Part shown: positions 25,584 to 34,238 of the stretch, in pieces
Layout: every line of letters starts with the position of its first letter
How positions within the stretch are numbered: the first letter of the stretch is position 1
Assembly (NCBI GenBank): GCA_021740175.1
Contig: JAIPAH010000011.1
Span: 1-40,633, forward strand
DNA from: Bacteroidales bacterium
GTDB lineage: Bacteria > Bacteroidota > Bacteroidia > Bacteroidales > JAIPAH01
DNA length: 40,633 bases
Reading direction: 5' to 3'
The notes under the pieces: model-generated
Told to the model about the DNA's origin: nothing
Databases searched by the model: none
What the model saw: the letters and a program-made list of their open reading frames with translations, nothing else
Made by a program: the position numbers and the translations under genes

Positions 25584-28085
25584 ATGGAATCTTTCGACAA
25601 GCAAATCCTATTTGTAGAAGTGTTGCTGCCTTTGCCGGTCAAAGGAGTTTTTACTTATCGCGTGCCCTGGAAACAAAAAGACCGGGTAGTGAAAGGCATA
25701 CGTGTTGTAGTTCAATTCGGGCGGAAAAAGATTTATACAGGGCTGGTTATCGATATTCACTCCAACATCCCCCAAAATTTCCAGCCTAAATATATCCAAT
25801 CGATACTTGACCCCACTCCTGTAGTTAACGAGGTTCAGCTTAAGTTCTGGGACTGGCTTGCCGATTACTACCTCAGCTATACAGGAGAGGTGATGAATGC
25901 AGCTATGCCTTCGGCATTGAAACTTGCCAGCGAATCTAAAATCGTGCTTCATCCGTCTTTTGAGAAAGATTACAGCAATTTTAACGAAAAAGAATACCTG
26001 ATTATTGAAGCCCTGGAAATCCAGGGGGTTTTGACTCTTTCGGAGGTTTCAAAAATCATGGAGCAAACGAAAATCCTTCCTGTCATTAAGAATCTCATCG
26101 AAAAAAAAGCGGTCTTGATGCAGGAAGAGGTGAAAGACACCTACAAGCCCAAAAAAGAAAAATATGTTTCTCTGAAGGAAGCGTACCTTAATGAACAAAG
26201 CTTAAGCGAATTATTTGATGAACTTAACAAAAAGGCCTACAAGCAACTCGAGCTTCTTATGGCCTACATTAAGCTCTCGGACTTTTACAGCGAAGAAAGC
26301 AAGGAGGCCGTCAGGCAGTCTGCCTTGCTTCATGATGCCAATGCTTCGCATGCCCAAATAAAAGCCCTCGAAAATAAAGGGATTGTAGAGGTTTTTGAAA
26401 AAGAGGAAAGCCGCCTGGCCTCCCACAAATCCAGCGCCACCACCGAGAGCATTAAGCTTACGCCCGAGCAGGAACAGACCTTACGGGAAATAAAAAACCA
26501 TTTCGAAGAAAAGAACAGCGTGCTCCTGCATGGAGTAACCGGAAGCGGAAAAACCGAGATATACATCAAACTCATCCGCGAAGCTATCGACCAAGGCAAG
26601 CAAGTCTTATACCTGCTTCCCGAGATTGCTCTGACGGGCCAGATCATTAACAGGCTGCGGCGTTTTTTCGGAGACCGGGTGGGCATTTATCATTCAAAAT
26701 ACAATCCCTTCGAACGCGTGGAGATTTGGAACACCGTTTTGAACAACCACGAAAACAGGGAAGGAAAGTACCAGGTGGTGGTGGGTGCCCGCTCTGCATT
26801 ATTCCTACCCTTCAGTAACCTGGGATTGATCATTGTGGATGAAGAACACGATACTTCGTATAAACAGTTCGATCCCGCTCCGCGATATCATGCCCGCGAC
26901 GCAGCCGTATACCTGGCCACACTGCATAAAGCCAAGGTTTTGATGGGAACAGCTACACCCTCTTTAGAAACCTATTACAATACCCAACAAGGTAAATACG
27001 GTTTGGTGGAATTAAATACCCGCTATGGAGGTCTGCAGCTCCCCGAGCTACAGGTTTCGAATCTCAAGGAAGAAAAGCGAAAGAAGAAGATGCGCTCGAT
27101 GTTCTCATCGCTTTTACTTAAAAATATGGAGTCGGCCCTGGAAAATAACGAGCAGGTCATTCTTTTTCAAAACCGGCGGGGGTTCTCCTTAAGGGTGGAA
27201 TGTGAAGTTTGTAGCTGGATTCCCGAATGCAGGCACTGTGATGTCACGCTTATCTACCATAAAAAAAGCAACCTTCTGAAATGCCACTATTGCGGTTATA
27301 CCGAACATGTCCCCAATAGATGCCCTTCCTGTGGCAGCCAGGATATTTTTATGAAAGGCTTTGGAACGGAGCAGGTGGAGGAAGAGCTGGCGTTGATGTA
27401 TCCCAATCAGAACATCAAACGTATGGACCTTGACACTACCCGCTCTAAACACGGCCACCAGCGCATCATTAACGATTTTGAAGCCCGGCGTATCGATATC
27501 CTGGTGGGCACTCAAATGGTAACGAAAGGCCTGGATTTTGACAACGTGAGCGTAGTAGGTATACTCAGTGCTGACGGGTTCTTATCCTTTCCCGACTTCA
27601 GGGCTTTCGAGAGAGGTTTTCAGCTCATTGCGCAGGTGAGCGGGCGCGCCGGAAGGAAGAAAAAGCGCGGAAAAGTAATCATCCAGGCGCATAATCCCTG
27701 GCATGATGCGATCCGTTTCGCCCTGGATAACGATTATCTATCGATGTATAAATCGCAAATCCTTGAGCGAAAAAATTTCAAATATCCACCCTTTTACAGG
27801 ATTGTTAGAATCGATTTACGGCATAAGGAAGTTGAAAAACTGAACAAGGGAGCTTTTGAATTGGGAAAAAACTTAAAGCACACCTTCGGGCAAAACGTCC
27901 TCGGCCCGGAATTTCCTGTCGTTCCGAGAATAAGGAATTACTACATCAAACAAATCATGGTAAAAATCCCTAAAGGGAAAAAACTGGCGGAAACAAAAAA
28001 GCAACTTTATCAAAAAATTGAGGAATTCAGGGATAACAGCAGCTACAAATCCATAAGGCTGGCCATTGATGTGGACCCGCTTTAG
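25584..28085 (+). CDS. priA: Primosomal protein N' (replication restart helicase PriA)
   Basis: The 833-residue protein (ATG 25584; a TTG seven codons upstream lies before the likely promoter) has the PriA layout: a 3'-DNA-end binding domain at the N-terminus (VLLPLPVKGVFTYRVP), a helicase core with Walker A GVTGSGKT at 317-324 (Lys323) and DEEH at 419-422, and paired zinc motifs CEVCSWIPECRHC, CHYC and CPSC. The C-terminal helicase motifs ILVGTQMVTKGLDFDNV and QVSGRAGR follow. It reloads the replicative helicase at collapsed forks. Length is normal for Bacteroidota. Confidence 0.97.
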   Translation: MESFDKQILFVEVLLPLPVKGVFTYRVPWKQKDRVVKGIRVVVQFGRKKIYTGLVIDIHSNIPQNFQPKYIQSILDPTPVVNEVQLKFWDWLADYYLSYTGEVMNAAMPSALKLASESKIVLHPSFEKDYSNFNEKEYLIIEALEIQGVLTLSEVSKIMEQTKILPVIKNLIEKKAVLMQEEVKDTYKPKKEKYVSLKEAYLNEQSLSELFDELNKKAYKQLELLMAYIKLSDFYSEESKEAVRQSALLHDANASHAQIKALENKGIVEVFEKEESRLASHKSSATTESIKLTPEQEQTLREIKNHFEEKNSVLLHGVTGSGKTEIYIKLIREAIDQGKQVLYLLPEIALTGQIINRLRRFFGDRVGIYHSKYNPFERVEIWNTVLNNHENREGKYQVVVGARSALFLPFSNLGLIIVDEEHDTSYKQFDPAPRYHARDAAVYLATLHKAKVLMGTATPSLETYYNTQQGKYGLVELNTRYGGLQLPELQVSNLKEEKRKKKMRSMFSSLLLKNMESALENNEQVILFQNRRGFSLRVECEVCSWIPECRHCDVTLIYHKKSNLLKCHYCGYTEHVPNRCPSCGSQDIFMKGFGTEQVEEELALMYPNQNIKRMDLDTTRSKHGHQRIINDFEARRIDILVGTQMVTKGLDFDNVSVVGILSADGFLSFPDFRAFERGFQLIAQVSGRAGRKKKRGKVIIQAHNPWHDAIRFALDNDYLSMYKSQILERKNFKYPPFYRIVRIDLRHKEVEKLNKGAFELGKNLKHTFGQNVLGPEFPVVPRIRNYYIKQIMVKIPKGKKLAETKKQLYQKIEEFRDNSSYKSIRLAIDVDPL

Positions 28086-28250
28086 GGAGTTTACTAAAGT
28101 GATAGAATCGCCAACGTTATAACAAAAGCTCTGAAAGAGCGTAAAGTAAATAACTACAATAGTTTTGTAAACTGGGGTGTTCAAATGAATACTAAAACGC
28201 ACAAATAGGCCAACTAGCTAGTTAGGAATTTCAAATGACTTTTGCAGTGG

Positions 28251-28531
28251 AATGATCAGATTCCTCCTCCTTCCATTGCGCTTCAATCCATAATGAAAAA
28301 GTCAAAGTTTGCAAAAGCGCAATTCCAGTCGTCGGAATGACGGGCATTGGGGGCGAAGGGAAAAGGGTGCGCTGACGTTATAAAAAATTTACAAAGTTGT
28401 CAGCGCACCCTTTTCCCTATCACTTACCCTCAAAATCAAGTCATTCCGACGACTCATGTTTCGCACTATCAGGCGTTTGCATTATCCATAATCATTAGAT
28501 GCGAAACATGGGGAGGAGGAATCTCGTCATT
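28251..28531. repeat. Nested palindromic element with five stem systems
   Basis: Outer arms 28251-28270 and 28512-28531 match at 18 of 20 bp (core AGATTCCTCCTCC). Inside them lie a 9-bp hairpin (28275-28283 with 28315-28323), a 15-bp pair AGTCGTCGGAATGAC (28327-28341 with 28440-28454), a 19-bp pair around a 22-nt loop (28358-28376 with 28399-28417) and an 11-bp hairpin CATGTTTCGCA (28455-28465 with 28500-28510). The order A-hairpin-C-D-D'-C'-hairpin-A' gives a cruciform about 281 bp long. The gene-free region 28086-28636 otherwise shows nothing. The GTCATTCCGACGA and GGAGGAATCT wording is reminiscent of REP-like intergenic repeats. Confidence 0.9.
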
Positions 28532-28636
28532 ACCTCTAATAAAGGCTCATTAAATCTATAATCTGTAAAATAACCCTCTTTGTTTAGTATTGAGTTAAAC
28601 ACCTCAATTTATAAAACTCCGGTTTTGTGATGAACC

Positions 28637-28930
28637 TTATTCTTCCGGCTCATCGATGACGATAAAAATATCTTCATTTTCCTTTTTCATAAGGTATTTC
28701 TCGCGCGCATAGCGCTCCATGCTGTCGGGATTGTTTTTCAGGGTTTTCAGTAAGGCGCTGTCTCTTTTTATCTCCCGCTTGTAATATTCTTTTTGCTCTT
28801 CAAGCGTATTGATTTTCTTATTCAGCGACAAACGGTGGAACACGTTAAAATTATCGATAAACAACATCCACACGGCAAAAAGCAATGTGATGATAAAAAA
28901 TAGCCGTTTCCCATTCAGGTACTTTCTCAT
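28637..28930 (-). CDS. DivIC/FtsB-like septum formation initiator
   Basis: The 97-residue bitopic protein has a short basic cytoplasmic start (MRKYLNGKR), one transmembrane helix at about 10-24 and a long coiled coil at about 33-70 (LNKKINTLEEQKEYYKREIKRDSALLKTL), then DSMERYAREKYLMKKENEDIFIV, which is the FtsB/DivIC C-terminal motif. FtsB-like proteins join FtsL and FtsQ in the divisome. It is the last gene of the polyphosphate-centred minus-strand operon, 16 bp after the HD-domain gene. Confidence 0.88.
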   Translation of the reverse strand: MRKYLNGKRLFFIITLLFAVWMLFIDNFNVFHRLSLNKKINTLEEQKEYYKREIKRDSALLKTLKNNPDSMERYAREKYLMKKENEDIFIVIDEPEE

Positions 28931-28946
28931 CGTTATTCAAATTGTT

Positions 28947-29507
28947 TTATAATCCCAGTTCATCGCTCACCGACCGCATACCGTCGAGAGACAGCTCCAC
29001 AAATTCCTGCAGGGGTATCCCTATTTGCTCACATTCCCTGATGTGATCGCGTTTTACCGAAGCGGCAAAATGTTTCTCCTTCATCCGCTTGGTTATTGAT
29101 TTCGGTTTCACGCTGGCGAGTTTCTTATCGGGATAAACCAGGGTAGTGGCCGTAATCAAACCCGTGATGGTTTCGGAGGCTGCCAGGCCATGCTGAAACT
29201 CCGTATATCTCTCTTTCCCGGAGGCTTCCTCGTTATGCATTTTGATAGCATCCACCATATCGTCATCCACTCCCATTTCCGTAAGAATTTCGGCGGTTTT
29301 CAGGGCATGGGTCTCAGGGTCATGGTCAACGAGCTCGGCATCCAAATCATGCAGCAAGCCCGTAATGCCCCATTTATCCACATCCCTTCCAAGGCGTTCG
29401 GCCACTTTTCGCATCACCGCTTCCGAAGCAATGCAGTGCTTCCGCATGTTTTCATTGGTAATATACTCTTTAAGTAATCCGAGTGCTTTTTCTCTATCCG
29501 GAACCAT
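28947..29507 (-). CDS. HD-domain hydrolase (HDIG-like)
   Basis: The 186-residue protein has His24, the His53-Asp54 doublet in GLLHDLDAEL and His91 in KMHNEE, giving the metal-binding HD pattern. The last acidic position seems to be Glu112 (ASETITGLI) where Asp is common. Members with this LVDHDPETHALKTAEIL wording are HDIG-domain phosphohydrolases without proven substrates; nucleotide or signalling phosphates are likely. It sits between a membrane protein and divIC-like in a run with ppk1 and ppx, so a role in phosphate or nucleotide signalling is plausible but inferred. Confidence 0.85.
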   Translation of the reverse strand: MVPDREKALGLLKEYITNENMRKHCIASEAVMRKVAERLGRDVDKWGITGLLHDLDAELVDHDPETHALKTAEILTEMGVDDDMVDAIKMHNEEASGKERYTEFQHGLAASETITGLITATTLVYPDKKLASVKPKSITKRMKEKHFAASVKRDHIRECEQIGIPLQEFVELSLDGMRSVSDELGL

Positions 29508-29538
29508 AAGCTTTTATTCGTTTTCTCAAAAATAAAAA

Positions 29539-29991
29539 TTATTGATGAGTTTCGGCTACATAATCAAAAAAGGCTTTGACAAACCGCACGGCCGACAAAA
29601 ACATTGTTATCCCCAATGTAATGAGGAAGGCGTGCAAGCCTTTGGCAGGAATCACAGGTATCATCGATACGCCGATACCCAGGCCTATCATAAACAACAC
29701 CAAAACATAGCTTTTCCAGCTAAAAAAAGCAAACATACAGGGCTTATCATTAGTCAACCGCCATATACGGCTGATGTATTTATTGGTGATTTTTCTGAAA
29801 ACAAAATAGTAAAACGGAATCACCCCGAGCACGCCATAAAATATAAACCAATAAGGCATTCGGATTTCCCCAAAGAAATCACAAGCTTTTGAAAGCAGCT
29901 TGAGGGATACGACCACCCAGAACAGCGAAGCTAAAAGAAACAAGGCTTTCCTGGGTACTCTCGGCGTAAGTTTTGATAATTTCTCTGTCAT
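29539..29991 (-). CDS. Four-helix integral membrane protein of unknown function
   Basis: The 150-residue product has four predicted membrane helices, at about 15-33, 47-66, 94-114 and 118-144, with a basic loop KITNKYISRIWRLTNDK between the second and third. No catalytic motif is visible. The pattern VFRKITNKY...RI and KPCMFAFFSWKSY recurs in uncharacterised Bacteroidota proteins. It begins immediately after the ppx stop with no gap, so it is part of the operon and may be translationally coupled. Confidence 0.75.
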   Translation of the reverse strand: MTEKLSKLTPRVPRKALFLLASLFWVVVSLKLLSKACDFFGEIRMPYWFIFYGVLGVIPFYYFVFRKITNKYISRIWRLTNDKPCMFAFFSWKSYVLVLFMIGLGIGVSMIPVIPAKGLHAFLITLGITMFLSAVRFVKAFFDYVAETHQ

Positions 29992-30888
29992 CTATTGCTC
30001 CTTGCTCTCTTCATAATGATGTTTCCAATACAGGTCATAAATCAGTCCGTCGGCCACTCCGATTTTAGGAGCCAGCACCCGGTCTGCTTTAATTACCTCC
30101 ATAATAAACAAAAAAATCCGGGCCGCAGGGACGATCACATCCGCCCTGTCATAGCGAAAATCAAAAAATTTCATGCGCTCTTCCACCGTCATTTTGTCCA
30201 GCTTTTCCCAGGCATACGCCAGGTTGTTGTAGATGAGCACATTTTCATTGGGGCGTCCGAAAAGCTTAGTCAGTTTTTTAATATTTCCGCCCGACCCTAA
30301 AAGATTAATCTTTCCAAAAGCATAGTCGAATTTCATGAGCCACTGCTCAAGGTCTTTCCATACATCCTTATCCACTTTCCCATTCAAAAGACGGATTGTA
30401 CCGATGTTAAACGATTTTTGTTCCAGCAACTCACCCTTCGACTTCACGGATAACTCCGTGCTTCCGCCCCCCACATCCACAAACAGGGTAAGCAAATCAT
30501 TCCCTTCATCGGGTAAAGCATTCGTATTCCGGATGATACGGGCTTCCTCGATGCCATCAATCACGCGGATAGTAAAACCGGTTTCTTTTTCGATACGCTG
30601 CAGGATCTTTTTACCATTACTCGCCTCTCTCACAGCGGCGGTAGCGCAGGCGATATAATCTTCCGGCGCGTAGACATCTATCAACAACTTAAAAGCTTTC
30701 AGGGTATTGATAAAATTCTCTTCTCTTTCAGAAGTAATGAATCCCTCGCTGTATACATCTTTTCCAAGCCGGATAGGTACTCTTATCAAATTTTGCTTAT
30801 TGAGTTTTATTCCTTCTTCTTCCCTGCGGGTCTCTGCTATCAGCAAACGGATAGCATTCGACCCTATATCTATGGCAGCGTATAACAT
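29992..30888 (-). CDS. Ppx/GppA family phosphatase (exopolyphosphatase)
   Basis: The 298-residue protein is a sugar-kinase/Hsp70-fold phosphatase with the N-terminal phosphate motif AAIDIGSNAIRLLIAE, ATAAVREASNG, GIEEARIIR and the second phosphate motif TLFVDVGGGSTELSV, then LLGSGGNIKKL. It covers only the two catalytic domains of the Ppx/GppA family, as usual in Bacteroidota, and lacks the C-terminal HD domain of E. coli Ppx; interestingly an HD protein is encoded two genes downstream. It degrades polyphosphate or pppGpp. The start is 4 bp after the ppk1 stop. Confidence 0.92.
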   Translation of the reverse strand: MLYAAIDIGSNAIRLLIAETRREEEGIKLNKQNLIRVPIRLGKDVYSEGFITSEREENFINTLKAFKLLIDVYAPEDYIACATAAVREASNGKKILQRIEKETGFTIRVIDGIEEARIIRNTNALPDEGNDLLTLFVDVGGGSTELSVKSKGELLEQKSFNIGTIRLLNGKVDKDVWKDLEQWLMKFDYAFGKINLLGSGGNIKKLTKLFGRPNENVLIYNNLAYAWEKLDKMTVEERMKFFDFRYDRADVIVPAARIFLFIMEVIKADRVLAPKIGVADGLIYDLYWKHHYEESKEQ

Positions 30889-30892
30889 GCGG

Positions 30893-32983
30893 CTAATCTT
30901 CTTGCTCTACGATTTTCGCTTTTGTTGAGTATTTCTGCTTCAGGTAGTTATATATTTCCACCTGCGAACGAACTTTCTCCTCCCGGCCGGTATTGCGGTA
31001 TTGATTCGGGTTTTCCTTGCTGATATTACGGGCTTTCTGATTATCCTGCATCTGTATCTTCAGCATATCCATTAACTCCTGCTGGATGGTTTTGTCATAT
31101 ACCGGCATGCAGGTCTCTATCCTGTGGTCAAAATTTCGAGGCATCCAATCGGCCGAGGTGATATAAAACCGCGGGTCGTTATTATTATGAAACACCAGCA
31201 CCCGGCTGTGCTCAAGGAAACGATCCACGATACTAAAGGCCTCGATATTTTCGCTCAACCCTTCGATGCCGGGGATGATCACACAGATTCCCCTGACTAT
31301 GAGGGTGATTTTAACCCCCGCTTGCGAGGCCTCATAAATTTTTTCTGCAATAGTCCTGTCCGTCAGGTTGTTGAGCTTTAAAACAGCCCGGGCTTCCCGC
31401 CCCTGCATCGCATGCCGCATCTCGTTATCCAGCATCTCCATAAAAAACTCCCTCATATAAAAAGGGGCGGTAATCAATGCATTCAACTGCGGCTGAACAT
31501 AGCGCTCCTCAAACAAATGGAAGGTACGATTGACATCATCGGCTATCTCCTGGTTGGCCGTAAGAATGGAATCGTCGGCATAGGACCTGGCCGTCGTTTC
31601 ATTGAAATTGCCGGTGCTGATATTCACGTAGTTCATGTTCCCCTGCTCTTCGCGCCGCCGGATAAAAATGAGCTTGGAATGCACCTTGTAGCCCGGGATA
31701 GCCTGGATAACCTTCACCCCTTCTTCGCGGAATTTCTCGGTGAGCTGAATATTGGCCTCCTCATCAAAGCGGGCCTGGAGCTCCATAAAAACGGTGACGG
31801 ACTTACCGCTCCTGGCAGCATTGACCAGCGCATTTACGACATTGGAATAACGCGCCGTGCGATAAAAAGTCATCTTAATGCTTATGACCTTCGGATCAAT
31901 GGAAGCTTCTCTCAGCCAGTCCACAATATGCTGAAACGACTGATAGGGATAATGCAGGATAATATCTTTTTGCTTGAGCGTATCAAAAACACTTTGGTTG
32001 ATGGGCAGGTCAGGGTGAAACATCGGCGGCATAGCCTCAAAATAAAGCTTGGGTTTATCAAAATCAGGAAATTCCATAAAATCCTTAAAGTTATGATACC
32101 GCCCGCCGGCACGGATATCATCATCATTTTTCAGGCTAAGCTTTTTCCGGAGTTTCTTGATGAGCTTTTCCGGCATTTTCTCATCATAAACAAAACGTAC
32201 CGGGTTCCCCCTTTTCCGCTTTTTCACGCTTTCATACATGGTCTCTACGAAGCTCTTGGATACATCGTAATCCAAATCCAACTCCGCATCGCGGGTAAAT
32301 TTGATGGTATAGGCCTCGAAGGTGTCAAAACCGAACACCCCGAAAACATCATCGAGGCAATAACGGATGATATCATCCAGCAGAATCATGTGATTTTCCC
32401 CGATTTCGGGGGGGAATGTAAAAAACCGCGAGTGAACCTTGGAGGGGACCTTCACAAGCGCATAATCGACATTATTCTCATCGCGGGAGTCCCGGCAAAC
32501 CACTGCCAGGTAGATGGATTTATCTTTCAGGGTCGAAATATTTTCCAGCAAATCCAGCATTATCGGGAAAATATAGGGCCGGACTTTCTGGCGGAAATGC
32601 TTCCGCACAATCCTTCCCTGTTGCCGGGTAAGTTGTTTTTCATTAAGCAATACGATATTCTCCCGGTATAGTTCAAAGACTATCTTCCGGTACGTCCATG
32701 TAAAAGTACGCTCCTGCTCTTTCACAATCCGGTCAATCTCATCGAGCACATCCTGAACAGGCTTTGTATCCCGGCCTTCCAGCTCCCAGTATTTCAGCAT
32801 CCGCTTCAGGGTGGCAATGCGCACCCTGAAAAACTCGTCCCGGTTGTTGGAAAAAATCCCCAGGAATTTCACCCGCTCCAGGAGGGGGGTAGCCGTATCC
32901 ATAGCTTCCTGCAATACCCGCCCGTTAAAATGCAGCCAGCTTATCTCGCGATTTATCAACTTCTTATTATCAAGCGCTATCAT
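30893..32983 (-). CDS. ppk1: Polyphosphate kinase 1
   Basis: The 696-residue enzyme has the four PPK1 domains: N-terminal helical (NREISWLHFNGRVLQEA), head (FPIMLDLLENISTL) and two phospholipase-D-like C-terminal domains. His435 in VHSKL is the phosphorylated residue and His592 in LEHSRVL is the second catalytic His; both fall on the same numbers as in E. coli PPK. It polymerises the gamma-phosphate of ATP to polyphosphate, reversibly. It lies 25 bp after a SixA-like phosphatase gene and directly before ppx, so synthesis and degradation are encoded in one operon. Confidence 0.97.
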   Translation of the reverse strand: MIALDNKKLINREISWLHFNGRVLQEAMDTATPLLERVKFLGIFSNNRDEFFRVRIATLKRMLKYWELEGRDTKPVQDVLDEIDRIVKEQERTFTWTYRKIVFELYRENIVLLNEKQLTRQQGRIVRKHFRQKVRPYIFPIMLDLLENISTLKDKSIYLAVVCRDSRDENNVDYALVKVPSKVHSRFFTFPPEIGENHMILLDDIIRYCLDDVFGVFGFDTFEAYTIKFTRDAELDLDYDVSKSFVETMYESVKKRKRGNPVRFVYDEKMPEKLIKKLRKKLSLKNDDDIRAGGRYHNFKDFMEFPDFDKPKLYFEAMPPMFHPDLPINQSVFDTLKQKDIILHYPYQSFQHIVDWLREASIDPKVISIKMTFYRTARYSNVVNALVNAARSGKSVTVFMELQARFDEEANIQLTEKFREEGVKVIQAIPGYKVHSKLIFIRRREEQGNMNYVNISTGNFNETTARSYADDSILTANQEIADDVNRTFHLFEERYVQPQLNALITAPFYMREFFMEMLDNEMRHAMQGREARAVLKLNNLTDRTIAEKIYEASQAGVKITLIVRGICVIIPGIEGLSENIEAFSIVDRFLEHSRVLVFHNNNDPRFYITSADWMPRNFDHRIETCMPVYDKTIQQELMDMLKIQMQDNQKARNISKENPNQYRNTGREEKVRSQVEIYNYLKQKYSTKAKIVEQED

Positions 32984-33008
32984 AACTTCCCTAAACCTCT
33001 ACCTTCTC

Positions 33009-33518
33009 TTATTCCTTTCCCGTATTTTTCAACATTTTGGGAGTGATGAAAAACCGGAGTCTACTATTCATTGAATCGATATCCTCCCACTTATCCGTGT
33101 TAAAATCAATGCAAACCACCGATGAAGTGGGTAACGAATCCACTTTGTCTATTAAAAATTGATTTGCAAAATTAGTCAAAGTTGGATTATGCCCGACAAT
33201 CATCAGTGATTCAATGCCCGCCGGGAGATCGAAAAACAGGTTGAAAAGCCTTTCGGCATCGGAAAAATACAGCACGCTGTCTTGTTGAATTTCATCTTCG
33301 GAGTGGCGCAAAGCGTTTCCAATAATCCGGGCCGTCTCCATTGTCCTGACGGCCGGACTGGAAATGATCAAATCTACAACGGTCTCCCGCCTCAAAAGTT
33401 CATCAATGACTCTTTTGGTGCGCTTCTTTCCCTTTTCCAACAAAGGACGTTGCTCATCCCTAAGGTGAGGATAATCCCAGGAAGATTTAGCATGTCTGAC
33501 GATATAAAGCGTTTTCAT
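33009..33518 (-). CDS. SixA-like histidine phosphatase family protein
   Basis: The 169-residue protein carries the histidine-phosphatase RHG-type motif as RHAKSSWD near residues 8-15, SSPAVRTMETARII and the second catalytic His in IVGHNPTLTNFANQ. The short length and RHAKSSW wording match the SixA/phosphohistidine phosphatase subgroup, which in E. coli acts on the PTSNtr phosphotransfer. It heads the operon with ppk1 and ppx. No strong promoter was recognised upstream. Confidence 0.9.
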   Translation of the reverse strand: MKTLYIVRHAKSSWDYPHLRDEQRPLLEKGKKRTKRVIDELLRRETVVDLIISSPAVRTMETARIIGNALRHSEDEIQQDSVLYFSDAERLFNLFFDLPAGIESLMIVGHNPTLTNFANQFLIDKVDSLPTSSVVCIDFNTDKWEDIDSMNSRLRFFITPKMLKNTGKE

Positions 33519-33710
33519 TGTTTACTCCTTTTCAATCAATGTTTCACCCATAAAAATAATGATTTTACAGGTTTTATGGCATAGCTAAATTAAGGATTTT
33601 CACCGGGTTAAAGGTAAAAATCGGTAGGGTAAAATATTCGGTCCATAGGGGACATCCGACATGCTCAACAGGACAGGGCACCATTAAGTTATTTATCCTG
33701 CACAGCGCAC

Positions 33711-33743
33711 AAAAAAAGAGGCTGCCTCCGAAGAGACAGCTTC
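33711..33743 (-). terminator. Minus-strand intrinsic terminator beside the IS66 relic
   Basis: On the minus strand GAAGCTGTCTC, a TTCG tetraloop and GAGGCAGCCTC (two wobble pairs) precede seven T residues. It should stop minus-strand transcription from the toxin-antitoxin island before it enters the polyphosphate operon. Confidence 0.85.
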
Positions 33744-33779
33744 CAACGTATCCCCTCGACTCTAAGCTATAATCTAAAC

Positions 33780-34054
33780 TTGTGGCCACGCCTGAAGCGT
33801 TATGGGGAAGACGGGCGATTGTACATCGACAACAACCTGGTGGAAAACAGCACCCGCCCGCTAGCTTGGGGCAGAAACAATTATCTTTCTAGCGACTCTC
33901 ACAGCGCCGCCAAAATGCAGTGATGCTTTACTCGTTGCTGGCTACCTGCAAAATGAATGACGTCGAACCTTTCCAATGGATAAGAAAAACCCTTTCGGAG
34001 CTCCCGGATTATCCGGCCAATCGACTGGAAGGACTTCTGCCGGGAGAAAAATAG
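33780..34054 (+). pseudogene. IS66 family transposase C-terminal relic, frameshifted
   Basis: The frame from 33780 reads LWPRLKRYGEDGRLYIDNNL and then VENSTRPLAWGRNNYL...SHSAAKMQ before a TGA at 33921-33923. Adjacent, shifted by one base, the frame from 33923 reads MLYSLLATCKMNDVEPFQWI and RKTLSELPDYPANRLEGLLPGEK to a stop at 34052-34054. Together these are the IDNNLxENxIRPLALGRKN and LATCKLNDVEPFQWLRKTL regions at the C-terminal end of IS66 transposases. The N-terminal four-fifths and the left end are missing, so the element is dead. It probably marks an insertion hotspot beside the toxin-antitoxin genes. Confidence 0.92.
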
Positions 34055-34216
34055 CAAATTGGCCGGCTAAATCATAAATGTAGTTGGCCGAAGGGATACC
34101 ATTAACTAAAGTTTCGTACCTAAAAGTTAGGATTGTGAAATATTGATTTGCAATAATTTATCATTAAACAAGTTATAACTTAGTGTTTCTTTGTGTCTTT
34201 GAGCCTTGGTGGCCGT

Positions 34217-34238
34217 AATTCCAGAAGGCCCCTAAGAC
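34217..34238 (-). repeat. Dispersed repeat, copy 2 (inverted relative to copy 1)
   Basis: The reverse complement matches 23651-23672 at 21 of 22 bases. It overlaps the last codons and stop of the Panacea antitoxin gene (stop at 34232-34234) and sits in AAAGACACAAAG-type low-complexity text. The last few residues of the antitoxin thus come from repeat DNA. Confidence 0.7.

Noticed and set aside
28128-28140. GCTCTGAAAGAGC hairpin after priA as an intrinsic terminator
   Set aside because: The stem has only five pairs and no T run follows it.
31412-32671. 419-codon plus-strand open frame opposite ppk1
   Set aside because: It is the antisense shadow of ppk1, whose PPK1 motifs and catalytic His residues on the minus strand are unmistakable.
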